DNA of 64,000 nt from Azorhizobium oxalatiphilum (GCF_014635325.1 NZ_BMCT01000007.1:1-64000), one strand, 5' to 3'. Numbered from the stretch's first letter, positions 54,286 to 63,331 are shown. Notes: generated from the sequence alone by a model not told the origin. Numbers and translations: made by a program.

Positions 54286-55440
54286 ATGATCCTGCATGAA
54301 CTGATCGACTATCCGACGCTCCGCGTCATCTGGTGGGCGCTCCTTGGTGTGCTGCTCATCGGATTTGCCATCATGGACGGCTTCGACCTCGGCGTCGGTG
54401 CCCTCCTGCCCTTCGTCGCCCGCACCGATGTGGAGCGGCGCGTGGTGATCAACACCATCGGCCCGGTGTGGGAGGGCAATCAGGTGTGGCTGATCCTCGG
54501 CGGCGGGGCCATCTTCGCCGCCTGGCCGCCGCTCTATGCGGTGTCCTTCTCCGGCTTTTACCTGGCCATGTTCGCCATATTGGCGGCGCTGATCCTGCGG
54601 CCCGTGGGCTTCAAGTATCGCTCCAAGCGCGAGAGCACGGCGTGGCGCAGCCGCTGGGACTGGGCGCTGTTCGTGGGCGGTTTCGTGCCGGCGCTGATCT
54701 TCGGCGTGGCGGTGGGCAACACCCTTCAGGGCGTGCCCTTCCGCTTCAACGAGGATCTGCGCATCTTCTATGACGGCACCTTCTTCGGCCTGCTCAACCC
54801 CTATGCCCTGCTGTGCGGCCTGCTCTCGGTGGCCATGCTGGTGATGCACGGGGCGGGCTGGCTGGTGCTGAAGACGGACGGCATGGTGCAGAAGCGGGCG
54901 CGGACCTATGGCAGCATCGCCGCGCTTCTCACCATCGTGCTGTTCGCCCTCGGCGGGCTGGCGCTCTATTACCTCGTGGATGGCTACCGCATCACCTCGC
55001 CGGTGAACCCCGCGGGGCCGTCCAACCCGCTGATGAAGGGGGCGGAGATGGCGCAGGCGGCGTGGTTCGCCAATTACCGTGCCTATCCGCTGCTGCTGGC
55101 GGCGCCCGCGCTGGGCTTCCTCGGCGCCATGGCGGCGGGCCTCGGCCTGAAGTTCCGCATGGGCGGCGGCGTGGTGCTGCTGAGTGCCCTGTCGGTGCTG
55201 GGCATCATCGCCTCGGTGGGCGTGTCCATGTTCCCCTTCATCCTGCCCTCGTCCATCGACCCGCGGGCGAGCCTGACCGTGTGGGATGCCTCCTCCAGCC
55301 ATCTCACCTTGTTCATCATGCTGTTCGCGACGGCGATCTTCCTGCCGCTCATCCTCATCTACACCAGCTGGGTCTACCGGGTGATGTGGGGGAAGGTGGA
55401 CGAGAAGTCGATCACCGACGGCCACGGCCACGCTTACTGA
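54286..55440 (+). CDS. cydB: Cytochrome bd ubiquinol oxidase subunit II
   Basis: This 384-aa membrane protein has about eight or nine helices. The family start ILHELIDYPTLRVIWWALLG and IMDGFDLGVGALLPF are present, then GPVWEGNQVWLILGGGAIFAAWP. It forms the oxidase with CydA and CydX. ATG 54286 lies 4 bases after the cydA TAG. The long upstream reading from 54202 overlaps cydA and is not real. Confidence 0.95.
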   Translation: MILHELIDYPTLRVIWWALLGVLLIGFAIMDGFDLGVGALLPFVARTDVERRVVINTIGPVWEGNQVWLILGGGAIFAAWPPLYAVSFSGFYLAMFAILAALILRPVGFKYRSKRESTAWRSRWDWALFVGGFVPALIFGVAVGNTLQGVPFRFNEDLRIFYDGTFFGLLNPYALLCGLLSVAMLVMHGAGWLVLKTDGMVQKRARTYGSIAALLTIVLFALGGLALYYLVDGYRITSPVNPAGPSNPLMKGAEMAQAAWFANYRAYPLLLAAPALGFLGAMAAGLGLKFRMGGGVVLLSALSVLGIIASVGVSMFPFILPSSIDPRASLTVWDASSSHLTLFIMLFATAIFLPLILIYTSWVYRVMWGKVDEKSITDGHGHAY

Positions 55441-55452
55441 GGAGACTGCAAC

Positions 55453-55575
55453 ATGTGGTACTTCGCCTGGATCCTCGGCCTGCCTCTGGCAGCCGCTTTC
55501 GCGGTGCTCAACGCCATGTGGTACGAGCTGATGAGCGACGAGGCCGAGAAGCGCAAGCTTCAGGGCCGCAGGTAA
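55453..55575 (+). CDS. cydX: Cytochrome bd small subunit CydX
   Basis: This 40-aa single-helix protein starts MWYFAWILGLPLAAAFAVLN and continues AMWYELMSDEAEKRK, the standard CydX pattern. GGAGACTG precedes the ATG, 12 bases after cydB. It stabilises the haems of the oxidase. It is easily missed because of its size. Confidence 0.93.
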   Translation: MWYFAWILGLPLAAAFAVLNAMWYELMSDEAEKRKLQGRR

Positions 55576-55631
55576 GCGGACCTCGCCCCGGCGGGCGTAT
55601 CCCCGGCCGGGTGCCGCAAAGACGATTGAGC

Positions 55632-55663
55632 AGCCGCCCAATCCGCCGGATCGGGCGGCTTTT
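55632..55663 (+). terminator. Rho-independent terminator after cydABX
   Basis: An 8-bp stem (AGCCGCCC at 55632-55639 with GGGCGGCT at 55653-55660) is followed by TTTT. The loop may form additional ATCCG/CGGAT pairing. It ends the cyd transcript. Confidence 0.85.
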
Positions 55664-55977
55664 CATTTCCGCCTATCAATATGATTGAAGTTGTCGGGTT
55701 TGGATCAAGGGTTGTTCCGGACGGGAATGCAGTTGATCGAACTTGCCATGCGCCCGCCGCGTGCCCGCGCCGAGTTGATATTTTGTATTCCAAATGAATA
55801 TTCAGAATGCTGCGACGCAGCATTTACTGTGAGACATCTATTCTAGTCACATGACCCAAGGTCATTTGGTCATAAAATGTGCTCCCTGTGACGAAAGCGC
55901 GCAGTAATTTCTTGCGGGATGCGACGTTTTTTGGGATTGAATTGATTCCAAAGTATGCGCGTACGGCGAGGAAGCCC
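55664..55977 (+). promoter_or_regulatory. Control region of the periplasmic dehydrogenase operon
   Basis: This AT-rich 314-bp region precedes the three-gene dehydrogenase operon. It contains the perfect palindrome AATGCTGCG-A-CGCAGCATT (55806-55824). An inverted repeat ATGACC-CAA-GGTCAT (55851-55865) follows, with an added half-site TTGGTCAT (55866-55873). These are candidate operators; I do not recognise the regulator. No gene is seen here. Confidence 0.55.
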
Positions 55978-56748
55978 ATGGCAGGTTTACCCAATGACCC
56001 ACTGATCAGCAGGCGTACCCTGCTGGCTTCCACGGCGGCGGCGGCCCTCGTGGGTGCGACGTTCGGGAGCGCCCGGGGCGTCAAGGCGCGCATGCTCAGC
56101 GGCGAGGTGCCGTGGGCACCCGGCATGGCGACCCCGCCCGAGCCCCTGGTCCCCAACGGCTGGCTCTATTTCACCCCGGAGGAATCCCGCGCGGTGGAAG
56201 CCATCGTCGAGCGGCTGATCCCCGGCGACGATCTCGGCCCCAGCGGCAAGGATGCGGGCTGCGCCGTGTTCATCGACCGCCAGATGGCCGGCCCCTATGG
56301 CGGCGCCGAGCGGCTCTACATGCGCCCACCCTTCGTCAACAACGCCTCCCCGCTGTTCGGCCCGCAGAGCCAGCTCACGCCGGCCCAGCAGTATCGCGTC
56401 GCGCTCAAGGCGCTGGACGCCTATTGCAAGGCGAACCATGGCGGCAAGGGGTTCGCGAATCTCCCGGGCGAGGATCGCGACAAGGTGCTGGCTGCCATGG
56501 AGAAGGGCGAGCCCAATTTCGAGGGCTTCGGCTCCCGGCCCTTCTTCAATCTGGTGTTGCAGAACACCATGGAAGGCTTCTTCGCCGATCCCATCTATGG
56601 CGGCAATCGCGACATGGCGGGCTGGAAGCTGATCGGCTTTCCCGGCGCGCGCTACGATTATCGCGACTTCATCGACACCGTGACCGAGCCCTACACGCTC
56701 CCGCCCGTGAGCCTGATGGGGCGCGCCGGCTGGACGCCGGGCCGCTGA
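55978..56748 (+). CDS. Gluconate 2-dehydrogenase subunit 3-type protein (Tat-exported)
   Basis: This 256-aa small subunit of a membrane-bound GMC dehydrogenase has a Tat signal SRRTLLASTAAAALVGATFG at about 11-30. The core FTPEESRAVEAIVERLIPGD and the C-terminal YDYRDFIDTVTEPYTL are typical. It probably carries the folded flavoprotein subunit, which has no signal of its own, through the Tat system. GGCGAGGAAG precedes ATG 55978; an in-frame ATG at 55879 would put 33 residues before the signal. Confidence 0.9.
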   Translation: MAGLPNDPLISRRTLLASTAAAALVGATFGSARGVKARMLSGEVPWAPGMATPPEPLVPNGWLYFTPEESRAVEAIVERLIPGDDLGPSGKDAGCAVFIDRQMAGPYGGAERLYMRPPFVNNASPLFGPQSQLTPAQQYRVALKALDAYCKANHGGKGFANLPGEDRDKVLAAMEKGEPNFEGFGSRPFFNLVLQNTMEGFFADPIYGGNRDMAGWKLIGFPGARYDYRDFIDTVTEPYTLPPVSLMGRAGWTPGR

Positions 56749-56824
56749 CGCGCGGCCCTCATCGCTTCCGCTTTCAAGGCCCGATGCGCGCCGCACAGGC
56801 GCGACGGCTCAAGGATTTCACACC

Positions 56825-58594
56825 ATGGCTCGCAGGCTTCCGAAAAAAGACGTGGTGATCATCGGTCTCGGCTGGACCGGATCGCTGCTCGCCCATGAAC
56901 TCACCGACGCGGGACTGGAGGTCGTCGCCATCGAGCGCGGCCCCTGGCGCGACACCTCCACCGACTTCTCGCCCACGCAGGATCCGGACGAACTGCGCTA
57001 CGGCGTGCGGCTCGACCTGTTCCTGCGCCCCGCGCAGGAGACCTTCACGCTGCGCCACAACACCGGGCAGAACGCGCTGCCCATCCGCTGGCCGGGCGCC
57101 TTCATCGTCGGCAACGGCGTCGGTGGCGCGGGCGTGCACTGGAACGGCCACACCTGGCGTTTCCTGGAGAGTGACTTCGTGCTCAAGAGCCATCTCTCCC
57201 AGCGCTATGGCGCCGGTGCGATGCCGGAGGACATGCAGGTCGAGGACTGGGGCATCACCTATAACGACCTCGAGCCCTATTACGACAAGTTCGAATACAT
57301 CTCCGGCACCTCGGGCCGGGCGGGCAACATCAAGGGGCAGCTCCAGCCGGGCGGCAATCCGTTCGAAGGGCCGCGTTCGCGCGGCTATCCGCTGCCGCCG
57401 CTGAAGGATACCGCGCCCACCGCGCTGTTCGCCAAGACCGCCAACGAGATGGGCTATCACGCCTTCCCGCGCCCGGCGGGCAATGCGTCGGAAGCCTATG
57501 TGAACCCGCTCGGCATCGCCATGGGGCCGTGCACCTATTGCGGCTTCTGCGAGCGCTTCGGCTGCGGCAACTATTCCAAGGCCAGCCCGCAGGCCAACGT
57601 GCTGCCGGTGCTGATGCGCAAGTCCAATTTCAGCGTGCGCACCGAGAGCGAGGTGCTGCACATCAACAAGGATGCCAGCGGCACCCGCGCCACGGGCGTC
57701 ACCTTCGTGGACACCTCGGGGCAGGAGTGGGAGCAGCCGGCGGATATCGTGCTGGTGTGCGCCTATGGCCTGCACAATGTGCGCATGATGCTGCTGTCCG
57801 GCATCGGCACGCCCTATGATCCGAAGACCGGCGAGGGCACGGTGGGCCGCAACTATGCCTACCAGTCGGCGGGCGCGGCGGGCCTGCTGTTCGAGGGCAA
57901 GCGCTTCAACCCCTTCGTGGGCGCGGGCTCGCTCGGCCAGTGCATCGACGATTTCAACGGCGACAATTTCGACCATACGGGGCTCGGCTTCTTCGGCGGC
58001 GCGAGCATCACCACGTCGAACTATCACGGCCGCCCCATCGCGTCCTCCGCCAACCGCGCGCCGGGCGCGCCGGCCTGGGGCTCGGCCTGGAAGAAGCAGG
58101 TGTCGTCCACCTATCAGAACTCGTCGGCGGTGGCCGGGCAGGGCAGCGTCTATTCCTATCGCGACAAGTATCTGGATCTCGACCCGGTCTACAAGGATCG
58201 CTACGGGCGGCCGCTGCTGCGCATGACGTTCGACTGGCACGAGAACGAGAAGAAGATGACGCGCTTCATCGCCCAGAAGTGCGCCGAGATCGGCAAGGCC
58301 ATGGGCGCCAAGCATGTCACCCCGCGCTCCATCCCGGACCACTTCAACGTGGTGCCCTATCAGAGCACGCACAACACGGGCGGTGCGATCATGGGCTCGG
58401 ATCCCAAGCGCAGCGCGGTGAACCGCTATCTCCAGAGCTGGGACGTGCACAACGTGTTCGTGGTGGGCGCTTCCGCCTTCCCGCAGAACGCCGGCTACAA
58501 CCCCACCGGCACGGTGGGCGCGCTGGCGCTGATGGCGGCGGATGCGATCCGCAACGAGTATCTGAAAAACCCCGGCCCGCTGGTCCAGGCGTGA
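56825..58594 (+). CDS. GMC-family FAD dehydrogenase, gluconate 2-dehydrogenase-like large subunit
   Basis: This 589-aa flavoprotein oxidises a sugar, sugar acid or alcohol in the periplasm. FAD motif GLGWTG is at 14-19, with GNGVGGAGVHWNGHTWR and the C-terminal GASAFPQNAGYNPTGTVGAL. A Cys cluster Cys236-x2-Cys239-x2-Cys242-x4-Cys247 (CTYCGFCERFGC) suggests a Fe-S centre, as in bacterial FAD glucose dehydrogenase. The N-terminus lacks a signal peptide; export with the Tat-tagged small subunit is inferred. The true substrate (gluconate, glucose, sorbitol, other) is not settled. Confidence 0.88.
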   Translation: MARRLPKKDVVIIGLGWTGSLLAHELTDAGLEVVAIERGPWRDTSTDFSPTQDPDELRYGVRLDLFLRPAQETFTLRHNTGQNALPIRWPGAFIVGNGVGGAGVHWNGHTWRFLESDFVLKSHLSQRYGAGAMPEDMQVEDWGITYNDLEPYYDKFEYISGTSGRAGNIKGQLQPGGNPFEGPRSRGYPLPPLKDTAPTALFAKTANEMGYHAFPRPAGNASEAYVNPLGIAMGPCTYCGFCERFGCGNYSKASPQANVLPVLMRKSNFSVRTESEVLHINKDASGTRATGVTFVDTSGQEWEQPADIVLVCAYGLHNVRMMLLSGIGTPYDPKTGEGTVGRNYAYQSAGAAGLLFEGKRFNPFVGAGSLGQCIDDFNGDNFDHTGLGFFGGASITTSNYHGRPIASSANRAPGAPAWGSAWKKQVSSTYQNSSAVAGQGSVYSYRDKYLDLDPVYKDRYGRPLLRMTFDWHENEKKMTRFIAQKCAEIGKAMGAKHVTPRSIPDHFNVVPYQSTHNTGGAIMGSDPKRSAVNRYLQSWDVHNVFVVGASAFPQNAGYNPTGTVGALALMAADAIRNEYLKNPGPLVQA

Positions 58595-58608
58595 GGAAGG
58601 AGCACTCC

Positions 58609-59874
58609 ATGACACGCGCTCTCAGCCTCAAGACCATCGCCCTCGGCCTCGCGCTGACCGGCGGCTCAACCGCAGCCCTTTCCACTGTGGCCCTTGCTGA
58701 CGGACAGGATTTCGTCACCATCGAGAAGGGGCAGTATCTCGCCACCGCGGGCGACTGCATCTCCTGCCACACCGCGCCGGGCGGAAAGCCCTTCGCTGGT
58801 GGCCGTGGGATCATGACGCCCTTCGGTGTCATCTATACGCCCAACATCACGCCCGACCGGGAAACCGGCATCGGCGCGTGGACGGCGGACCAGTTCGTCG
58901 CCTCCATGCAGCATGGTGTGGGCAAGGACGGGGAACTGCTCTATCCGGCCTTCCCCTATCCCTTCTACACCAAGGTGAAGCGCGATGATCTGGTGGCCAT
59001 CAAGGCCTATCTGGACACGCTGGATCCGGTGCGCAGCGAGGCCAAGCCGAACGGCCTGCCGTTCCCGCTCAACATCCGCACGGCGCTGATGGGCTGGAAC
59101 ATGCTGTTCTTCACCCCCGGCGAGTTCAAGCCGGATCCGGCCAAGTCGGAAGAGTTCAACCGTGGCGCCTATCTGGTCGAAGGTCTCGCCCATTGCGGCG
59201 CCTGCCATACGCCCAAGAATATGCTGGGCGGCGACAAGTCCGACAAGGTGCTGGCCGGCGGCGTGCTGGACGAGTGGACCGCCCCGAACCTCGGCGGCGA
59301 CCTGCGCACCGGTCTCGGCGGCTGGTCCACGGCCGATATCGTCGAGTATCTGAAGACCGGCCGCAACGCCAAGTCGGCGGCGTCCGGCCCCATGGCCGAG
59401 GTGGTCTATTATTCCACCCAGCACATGACGGATGCGGATCTCAAGGCCATGGCGGTCTATCTGAAGGAGCGCGCGCCCTCGCCGGCCGTCCCGGCGCCGA
59501 AGCCGGTGCCGGCGGAGGACCCGGTGATGAAGGCGGGCCTCGCGGTGTATCAGGACAATTGCTCGGCCTGCCACGTCTCCAACGGTCAGGGCATCGCCCG
59601 CCTGTTCCCGGATCTGAAGGGCAGCGCGGTGGTGCAGGCGGACGAGGTGGAAACGCTGGTGCGCATCGTGGTGCAGGGCACCCGCGCGGCGGCGACCAAG
59701 ACCGCGCCCACCGGCCCCGGCATGCCGGCCTTTGACTGGAAGCTCAACGACGTCCAGACGGCGGCGCTGCTGACCTATATCCGCAATGCCTGGGGCAATG
59801 CGGCGGCCCCGGTGACGGCGGATCAGGTGAAGTCCATCCGTGGCCGCCTGACGGACACCGCCGCGACGCCCTGA
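58609..59874 (+). CDS. Triheme cytochrome c subunit of the dehydrogenase
   Basis: This 421-aa membrane-attached cytochrome has a signal peptide at 1-30 (TVALA-DG). Three CxxCH haem sites lie at Cys50-His54 (CISCH), Cys196-His200 (CGACH) and Cys318-His322 (CSACH). It accepts electrons from the flavoprotein and passes them to ubiquinone or the respiratory chain. GGAAGGAG precedes ATG 58609. It is the third gene of the operon; a long upstream reading is antisense to sense and not real. Confidence 0.92.
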   Translation: MTRALSLKTIALGLALTGGSTAALSTVALADGQDFVTIEKGQYLATAGDCISCHTAPGGKPFAGGRGIMTPFGVIYTPNITPDRETGIGAWTADQFVASMQHGVGKDGELLYPAFPYPFYTKVKRDDLVAIKAYLDTLDPVRSEAKPNGLPFPLNIRTALMGWNMLFFTPGEFKPDPAKSEEFNRGAYLVEGLAHCGACHTPKNMLGGDKSDKVLAGGVLDEWTAPNLGGDLRTGLGGWSTADIVEYLKTGRNAKSAASGPMAEVVYYSTQHMTDADLKAMAVYLKERAPSPAVPAPKPVPAEDPVMKAGLAVYQDNCSACHVSNGQGIARLFPDLKGSAVVQADEVETLVRIVVQGTRAAATKTAPTGPGMPAFDWKLNDVQTAALLTYIRNAWGNAAAPVTADQVKSIRGRLTDTAATP

Positions 59875-59900
59875 GCGGCGGACGCGCTCCAGACAGAAAG

Positions 59901-59935
59901 AAGGCCCGGCGGATCGTCTCCGCCGGGCCTTTTTG
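59901..59935 (+). terminator. Rho-independent terminator after the dehydrogenase operon
   Basis: A perfect 13-bp stem (AAGGCCCGGCGGA at 59901-59913 with TCCGCCGGGCCTT at 59919-59931) has loop TCGTC and is followed by TTTTG. It lies 27 bases after the cytochrome stop. Confidence 0.93.
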
Positions 59936-59990
59936 TTTGGGCAGGGTTGAGGTCGCTCGACACTTCCATGCGGGATCGGTGCCGCAGAAG

Positions 59991-60104
59991 ACCGTCATGC
60001 CCGGGCTTGTCCCGGGTATCCACGCGGTTCCGCTCGGAACGGTCTTCGGAGGTCTGCACTGTCGGCCCGGCGTGGATCCCCGGGACAAGCCCGGGGATGA
60101 CGGT
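59991..60104. repeat. REP-like long inverted repeat
   Basis: The arms 59991-60025 and 60070-60104 (35 bases, few mismatches) contain CGTCATGCCCGGGCTTGTCC and its near complement. They enclose about 44 bases. Such elements are widely dispersed between genes of alphaproteobacteria. It lies between two convergent genes, the usual place. No transposase is near. Confidence 0.8.
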
Positions 60105-60160
60105 TCTCTGCAACGCAGAGCTGGCGGAACGCCCCGGTCCCGCCCCTATCGATCCGCCGC

Positions 60161-61069
60161 TCAGCCCTTGTTGGCCTTCACATATTCGGCCACCTGCGCA
60201 TGGGTGCCGAACCACACGTCGCCCTTGGACTTGGCATGGCGGATCACCTCTTCGAGGATCCAGATGCGCGAGCGCGGGGTGATGATGTGCGGGTGCATGG
60301 TGAGCTGGAACAGTCCGCCCGCCTCATAGGCCGCGTCGAACTCGCGCAGGAAGATGTCCAGCACGTCCTTCGGCGGCGTGTAGGGGCGCAGCGACTGGAA
60401 GCGGTGCATCATGAAATAGACCGCGTCATCGCGGATCCACTCCACCGGGATTTCCACGATGCCGGTGGACACGCCGTCCATCTCCAGATCGTAGCAATCC
60501 TCGTCCGCCATCAGCGAGGAATCGTAGAGCAGCTCAAGCTCGGTCTCGATGCGCAGCGTGTTGGGGGAAAAATCCCAGGAGGGCGTGCGCAGGCCCACGG
60601 GGCGCACGCCGGTGATCTTCTCCAGCATGTCGGTGGAGCGGAACATCAGGTCGCGCTCGGCCTCGTAGGGCAGCACGGAATTCAGCTCGTGGATCCAGCC
60701 GTGGATGCCGATCTCATGGCCTTCGGCGATCACCCGGCGCTGCTCGTCGGGATGGGTCATGGCCACCACCGCCGGCACGTAGAAGGTGGCGGGGATGTCG
60801 TTGCGCTTCAGGATCTCCAGCACGCGCGGCACGCCCACGCGATTGCCATACTGGCCCCACGACATGCGGCCGATGGACTTTCCACCTTCGCGCAGTTCGT
60901 TGGTCTCATGGTCGCTGTCAAAAGACAGCGCCACGGCGCAGCGCGCGCCGCCCGGCCAGCTCTTGGGGGCGAGGCGCTCGCCGGCGCGCACCTGATTGAT
61001 GAGCTTGCGCCAATGGGCTTCTTCCCACTGCCACGGCTCGAGGGAGGCCTGTGCGGGAGTGTTCGTCAT
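60161..61069 (-). CDS. Polysaccharide deacetylase/PuuE-like hydrolase
   Basis: This 302-aa NodB-homology enzyme hydrolyses a C-N bond. Metal-site motif 1 reads ALSFDSDHETNE (Asp-x-Asp), and motif 2 is HEIGIHGWIHEL with both histidines. The R-x-P motif in LRTPSWDFSP and the late TMHPHIITPR also fit. This group includes cytoplasmic allantoinase-like and peptidoglycan deacetylase-like enzymes; no signal peptide is seen, so a small cyclic amide or acetamide is possible. GGAAGG precedes ATG 61069. It is the last gene of the MHS permease-SDR-deacetylase set. Confidence 0.85.
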   Translation of the reverse strand: MTNTPAQASLEPWQWEEAHWRKLINQVRAGERLAPKSWPGGARCAVALSFDSDHETNELREGGKSIGRMSWGQYGNRVGVPRVLEILKRNDIPATFYVPAVVAMTHPDEQRRVIAEGHEIGIHGWIHELNSVLPYEAERDLMFRSTDMLEKITGVRPVGLRTPSWDFSPNTLRIETELELLYDSSLMADEDCYDLEMDGVSTGIVEIPVEWIRDDAVYFMMHRFQSLRPYTPPKDVLDIFLREFDAAYEAGGLFQLTMHPHIITPRSRIWILEEVIRHAKSKGDVWFGTHAQVAEYVKANKG

Positions 61070-61116
61070 GACCGTGATCCTTCCTGAAACTGTCCGCTGG
61101 GCTAATACATATCGAG

Positions 61117-61863
61117 CTATTTGCCGCCGTCCACCGACAGCACCTGCCCGTTCACGAAGCTGGCGAGGTCGGAGGCGAAGAACAGCACCGCCTTGGCGAT
61201 CTCGTCCGCCGTGCCGAGGCGCTTCAATGCGACGCCGTCCACCAGCGCGCGCTGCTTCTCTTCGCCGTAAGCCTCCCACTGCCGTTCCGTGGCGGGATTG
61301 GTGCGCACGAAGCCGGGAGCCACGCTGTTGACCCGGATGCCATGCGGCCCCAGCTCATGGGCAAGCTGGCGGGTGAGGCCGAGCATGGCGTGCTTGGAGG
61401 CGCAATAGGCCTGCACGCCGGTGAGGGAGGCCTGCAACGCCGCACTGGACGTGATGGTGACGATGGCACCCGCGCCCGCGCGCTTCATGGCGGGAGCCGC
61501 AGTGCGGCAGAGGGTGAAGGTGGCATTCAGATTGATGTCCACGATGCGGTTCCAGTCCGCATCCTCCACCTCTTCCAGCGGCCGGGGCGCCTGCCCGGCC
61601 ACGCCGCCGGCATTGCACACCAGAATGTCGATGGCGCGCCCGGTTCTCTGCTCGATGGAGGCGATCCATGCCGCGCCCGCCGCGCGATCCAGCAGGTCTA
61701 CCTTCTCCAGCGTGATGCCGGGGGCAAGGTCGGCGGGGGCATCGAGAATATCGCAGCCGAACACCTGCGCGCCGTTCTGCGCGAACAAGCTGGAGATGGC
61801 CTTGCCGAAGCCGATGGCGGCGCCGGAGACGGCGACCGTCTTGCCGGTGAAGTCGAGCATCAT
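61117..61863 (-). CDS. Short-chain dehydrogenase/reductase
   Basis: This 248-aa classical SDR has the cofactor loop SGAAIGFGKAIS, NAGG and catalytic YCASKHAM (Tyr and Lys present), then VNSVAPGFVRT and FVNGQVLSVDGG. It should oxidise or reduce a hydroxyl/keto substrate with NAD(P). It lies between the permease and deacetylase genes, 47 bases before the latter, which implies one catabolic route. Confidence 0.9.
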   Translation of the reverse strand: MMLDFTGKTVAVSGAAIGFGKAISSLFAQNGAQVFGCDILDAPADLAPGITLEKVDLLDRAAGAAWIASIEQRTGRAIDILVCNAGGVAGQAPRPLEEVEDADWNRIVDINLNATFTLCRTAAPAMKRAGAGAIVTITSSAALQASLTGVQAYCASKHAMLGLTRQLAHELGPHGIRVNSVAPGFVRTNPATERQWEAYGEEKQRALVDGVALKRLGTADEIAKAVLFFASDLASFVNGQVLSVDGGK

Positions 61864-61902
61864 GGGCGAGCGTTCCGTTTCTGAAAGCGGGTCCGGATAC
61901 GA

Positions 61903-61928
61903 AAAGGCCCCGCCGAAGCGGGGCCTTT
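61903..61928 (-). terminator. Terminator between permease and SDR genes
   Basis: An 11-bp perfect stem AAAGGCCCCGC/GCGGGGCCTTT with loop CGAA (TTCG on the minus strand) is followed by TTTTC on the minus strand. It lies after the permease stop and before the SDR gene, so downstream genes depend on read-through or another promoter. Confidence 0.75.
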
Positions 61929-61936
61929 GGAGTGTG

Positions 61937-63241
61937 TCAGCGCAGGTCGTCGTGGGCCGTTTCCGGCAGCAGGGCGATGACCACGCCGGAGATCACGGCG
62001 GCCGCGATCAGATAGTAGGTGGGCGCCAGCGGGGAGCCGGTCTGGGCGATCAGCCAGGTGGCGATGAAGGGCGCGAAACCGCCGAACACCGTCACGGCGA
62101 GGCTGTAGCCCGTGGACATCCAGGTGGAGCGCGAGTGCGTCGGGAATATCTCCGCGATGGCGGCCGGGCCGGGGCCCGAGAACATGGCGATCATCAGGCC
62201 GAAGATGATCTGGATGCCCATCACCGTCAGCAGCGGCGCGCCGGAGGCCATGGCCCCGAACAACGGATAGGTGAACAGCGCGAAGGCGGCACAGCAGGCC
62301 AGCAGCATGGGCTTGCGGCCGATGCGGTCGGAGATGATGCCCATCACCGGAATGACCACCGCCAGCACCACGAGGCCCAGCGTGTTGGACCACAGCGACT
62401 CCACGCGGCTGAGGCCGGCATACTTCTGGGTGAAGGTCGGCATGTAATAGAGGATGACGTAATAGGAGACGGTCCACAGCACGGTGAAGCCGAACGCCTT
62501 GGTGGCGAGGATCCAGCCGGGGGTGGGATCGCGCTTCACCACCGGGGCGGCGATCGCCTCGCGATAGGCGGGGGTCTCGTCGATGCTGGCGCGCATGTAG
62601 AGGCCCACCGGCAGCAGGACGATGCCGAGGATGAAGGGAATGCGCCAGCCCCACGAATCCATCTGGTCGGGCGTGAGCACGGTGGAGAACAGCGCCGCGA
62701 CGCCGGACCCCAGCAGCAGGCCGCCGGCCACGCTGGACTGCTGCCAGCTGCCAAAATAGCCGCGCTTGCCCTTGGGCGCCCACTCCACGATGAAGGCGGT
62801 GGCGCCGCCCCATTCGCCGCCGGCGGCGAAGCCCTGCAGCAGGCGGCAGAGCACCAGCAGCGCCGGTGCGGCAACACCGATCACCTCATAGGAGGGGATG
62901 AGGCCGATGCCCACCGTGCCGATGGCCATGGTGAAGATGGTGAGCAGCAGGGCCGACTTGCGGCCGCGCGTATCGCCCATGCGGCCGATGATGATGCCGC
63001 CGAGCGGGCGGGCGGCAAATCCGATGCCGAAGGTGGCGAAGGTGAGCAGCAGGGCGCTCAGGTCATCGCCGGCGGGGAAGAATTTGTGCGCGATGATGGT
63101 GGCGACATAGCCGTAGATGGCGAAGTCATACCATTCCAGAACGTTGCCGATGGTCGCGGCGATGACGGCGCGGCGGCTGTCGCTGGTGGAGGCCCCGCCA
63201 GCGCCGCCGGACGGCACTGTACCTGCGTGGGTGCCTGACAT
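61937..63241 (-). CDS. MHS-family MFS permease
   Basis: This 434-aa proton symporter has about 12 helices. The metabolite:H+ symporter pattern is seen: ATIGNVLEWYDFAIYGYVAT, GRMGDTRGRKSALLLTI, LCRLLQGFAAGGEWGGATAF and a cytoplasmic middle loop. Such permeases import organic acids, betaine or shikimate-like compounds. ATG 63241 is chosen because the first helix starts 25 residues later. It is divergent from the IclR gene, which probably controls it. Confidence 0.9.
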   Translation of the reverse strand: MSGTHAGTVPSGGAGGASTSDSRRAVIAATIGNVLEWYDFAIYGYVATIIAHKFFPAGDDLSALLLTFATFGIGFAARPLGGIIIGRMGDTRGRKSALLLTIFTMAIGTVGIGLIPSYEVIGVAAPALLVLCRLLQGFAAGGEWGGATAFIVEWAPKGKRGYFGSWQQSSVAGGLLLGSGVAALFSTVLTPDQMDSWGWRIPFILGIVLLPVGLYMRASIDETPAYREAIAAPVVKRDPTPGWILATKAFGFTVLWTVSYYVILYYMPTFTQKYAGLSRVESLWSNTLGLVVLAVVIPVMGIISDRIGRKPMLLACCAAFALFTYPLFGAMASGAPLLTVMGIQIIFGLMIAMFSGPGPAAIAEIFPTHSRSTWMSTGYSLAVTVFGGFAPFIATWLIAQTGSPLAPTYYLIAAAVISGVVIALLPETAHDDLR

Positions 63242-63297
63242 CTCGTTGATCCCCTCTGAGCCTTGTTGGCCATCAAAAGCAGCCGCTGGAAGCGCGA

Positions 63298-63331
63298 TTG
63301 CATTTTGATTTGACGTATTATAATGCAATAC
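63298..63331. promoter_or_regulatory. Candidate IclR operator in divergent promoter
   Basis: TTGCATT (63298-63304) and AATGCAA (63322-63328) form an inverted repeat, and GTATT-N7-AATAC (63315-63331) overlaps it. A TATAAT lies at 63319-63324. The site is between the permease gene and the IclR gene, as expected for IclR control. Confidence 0.5.
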
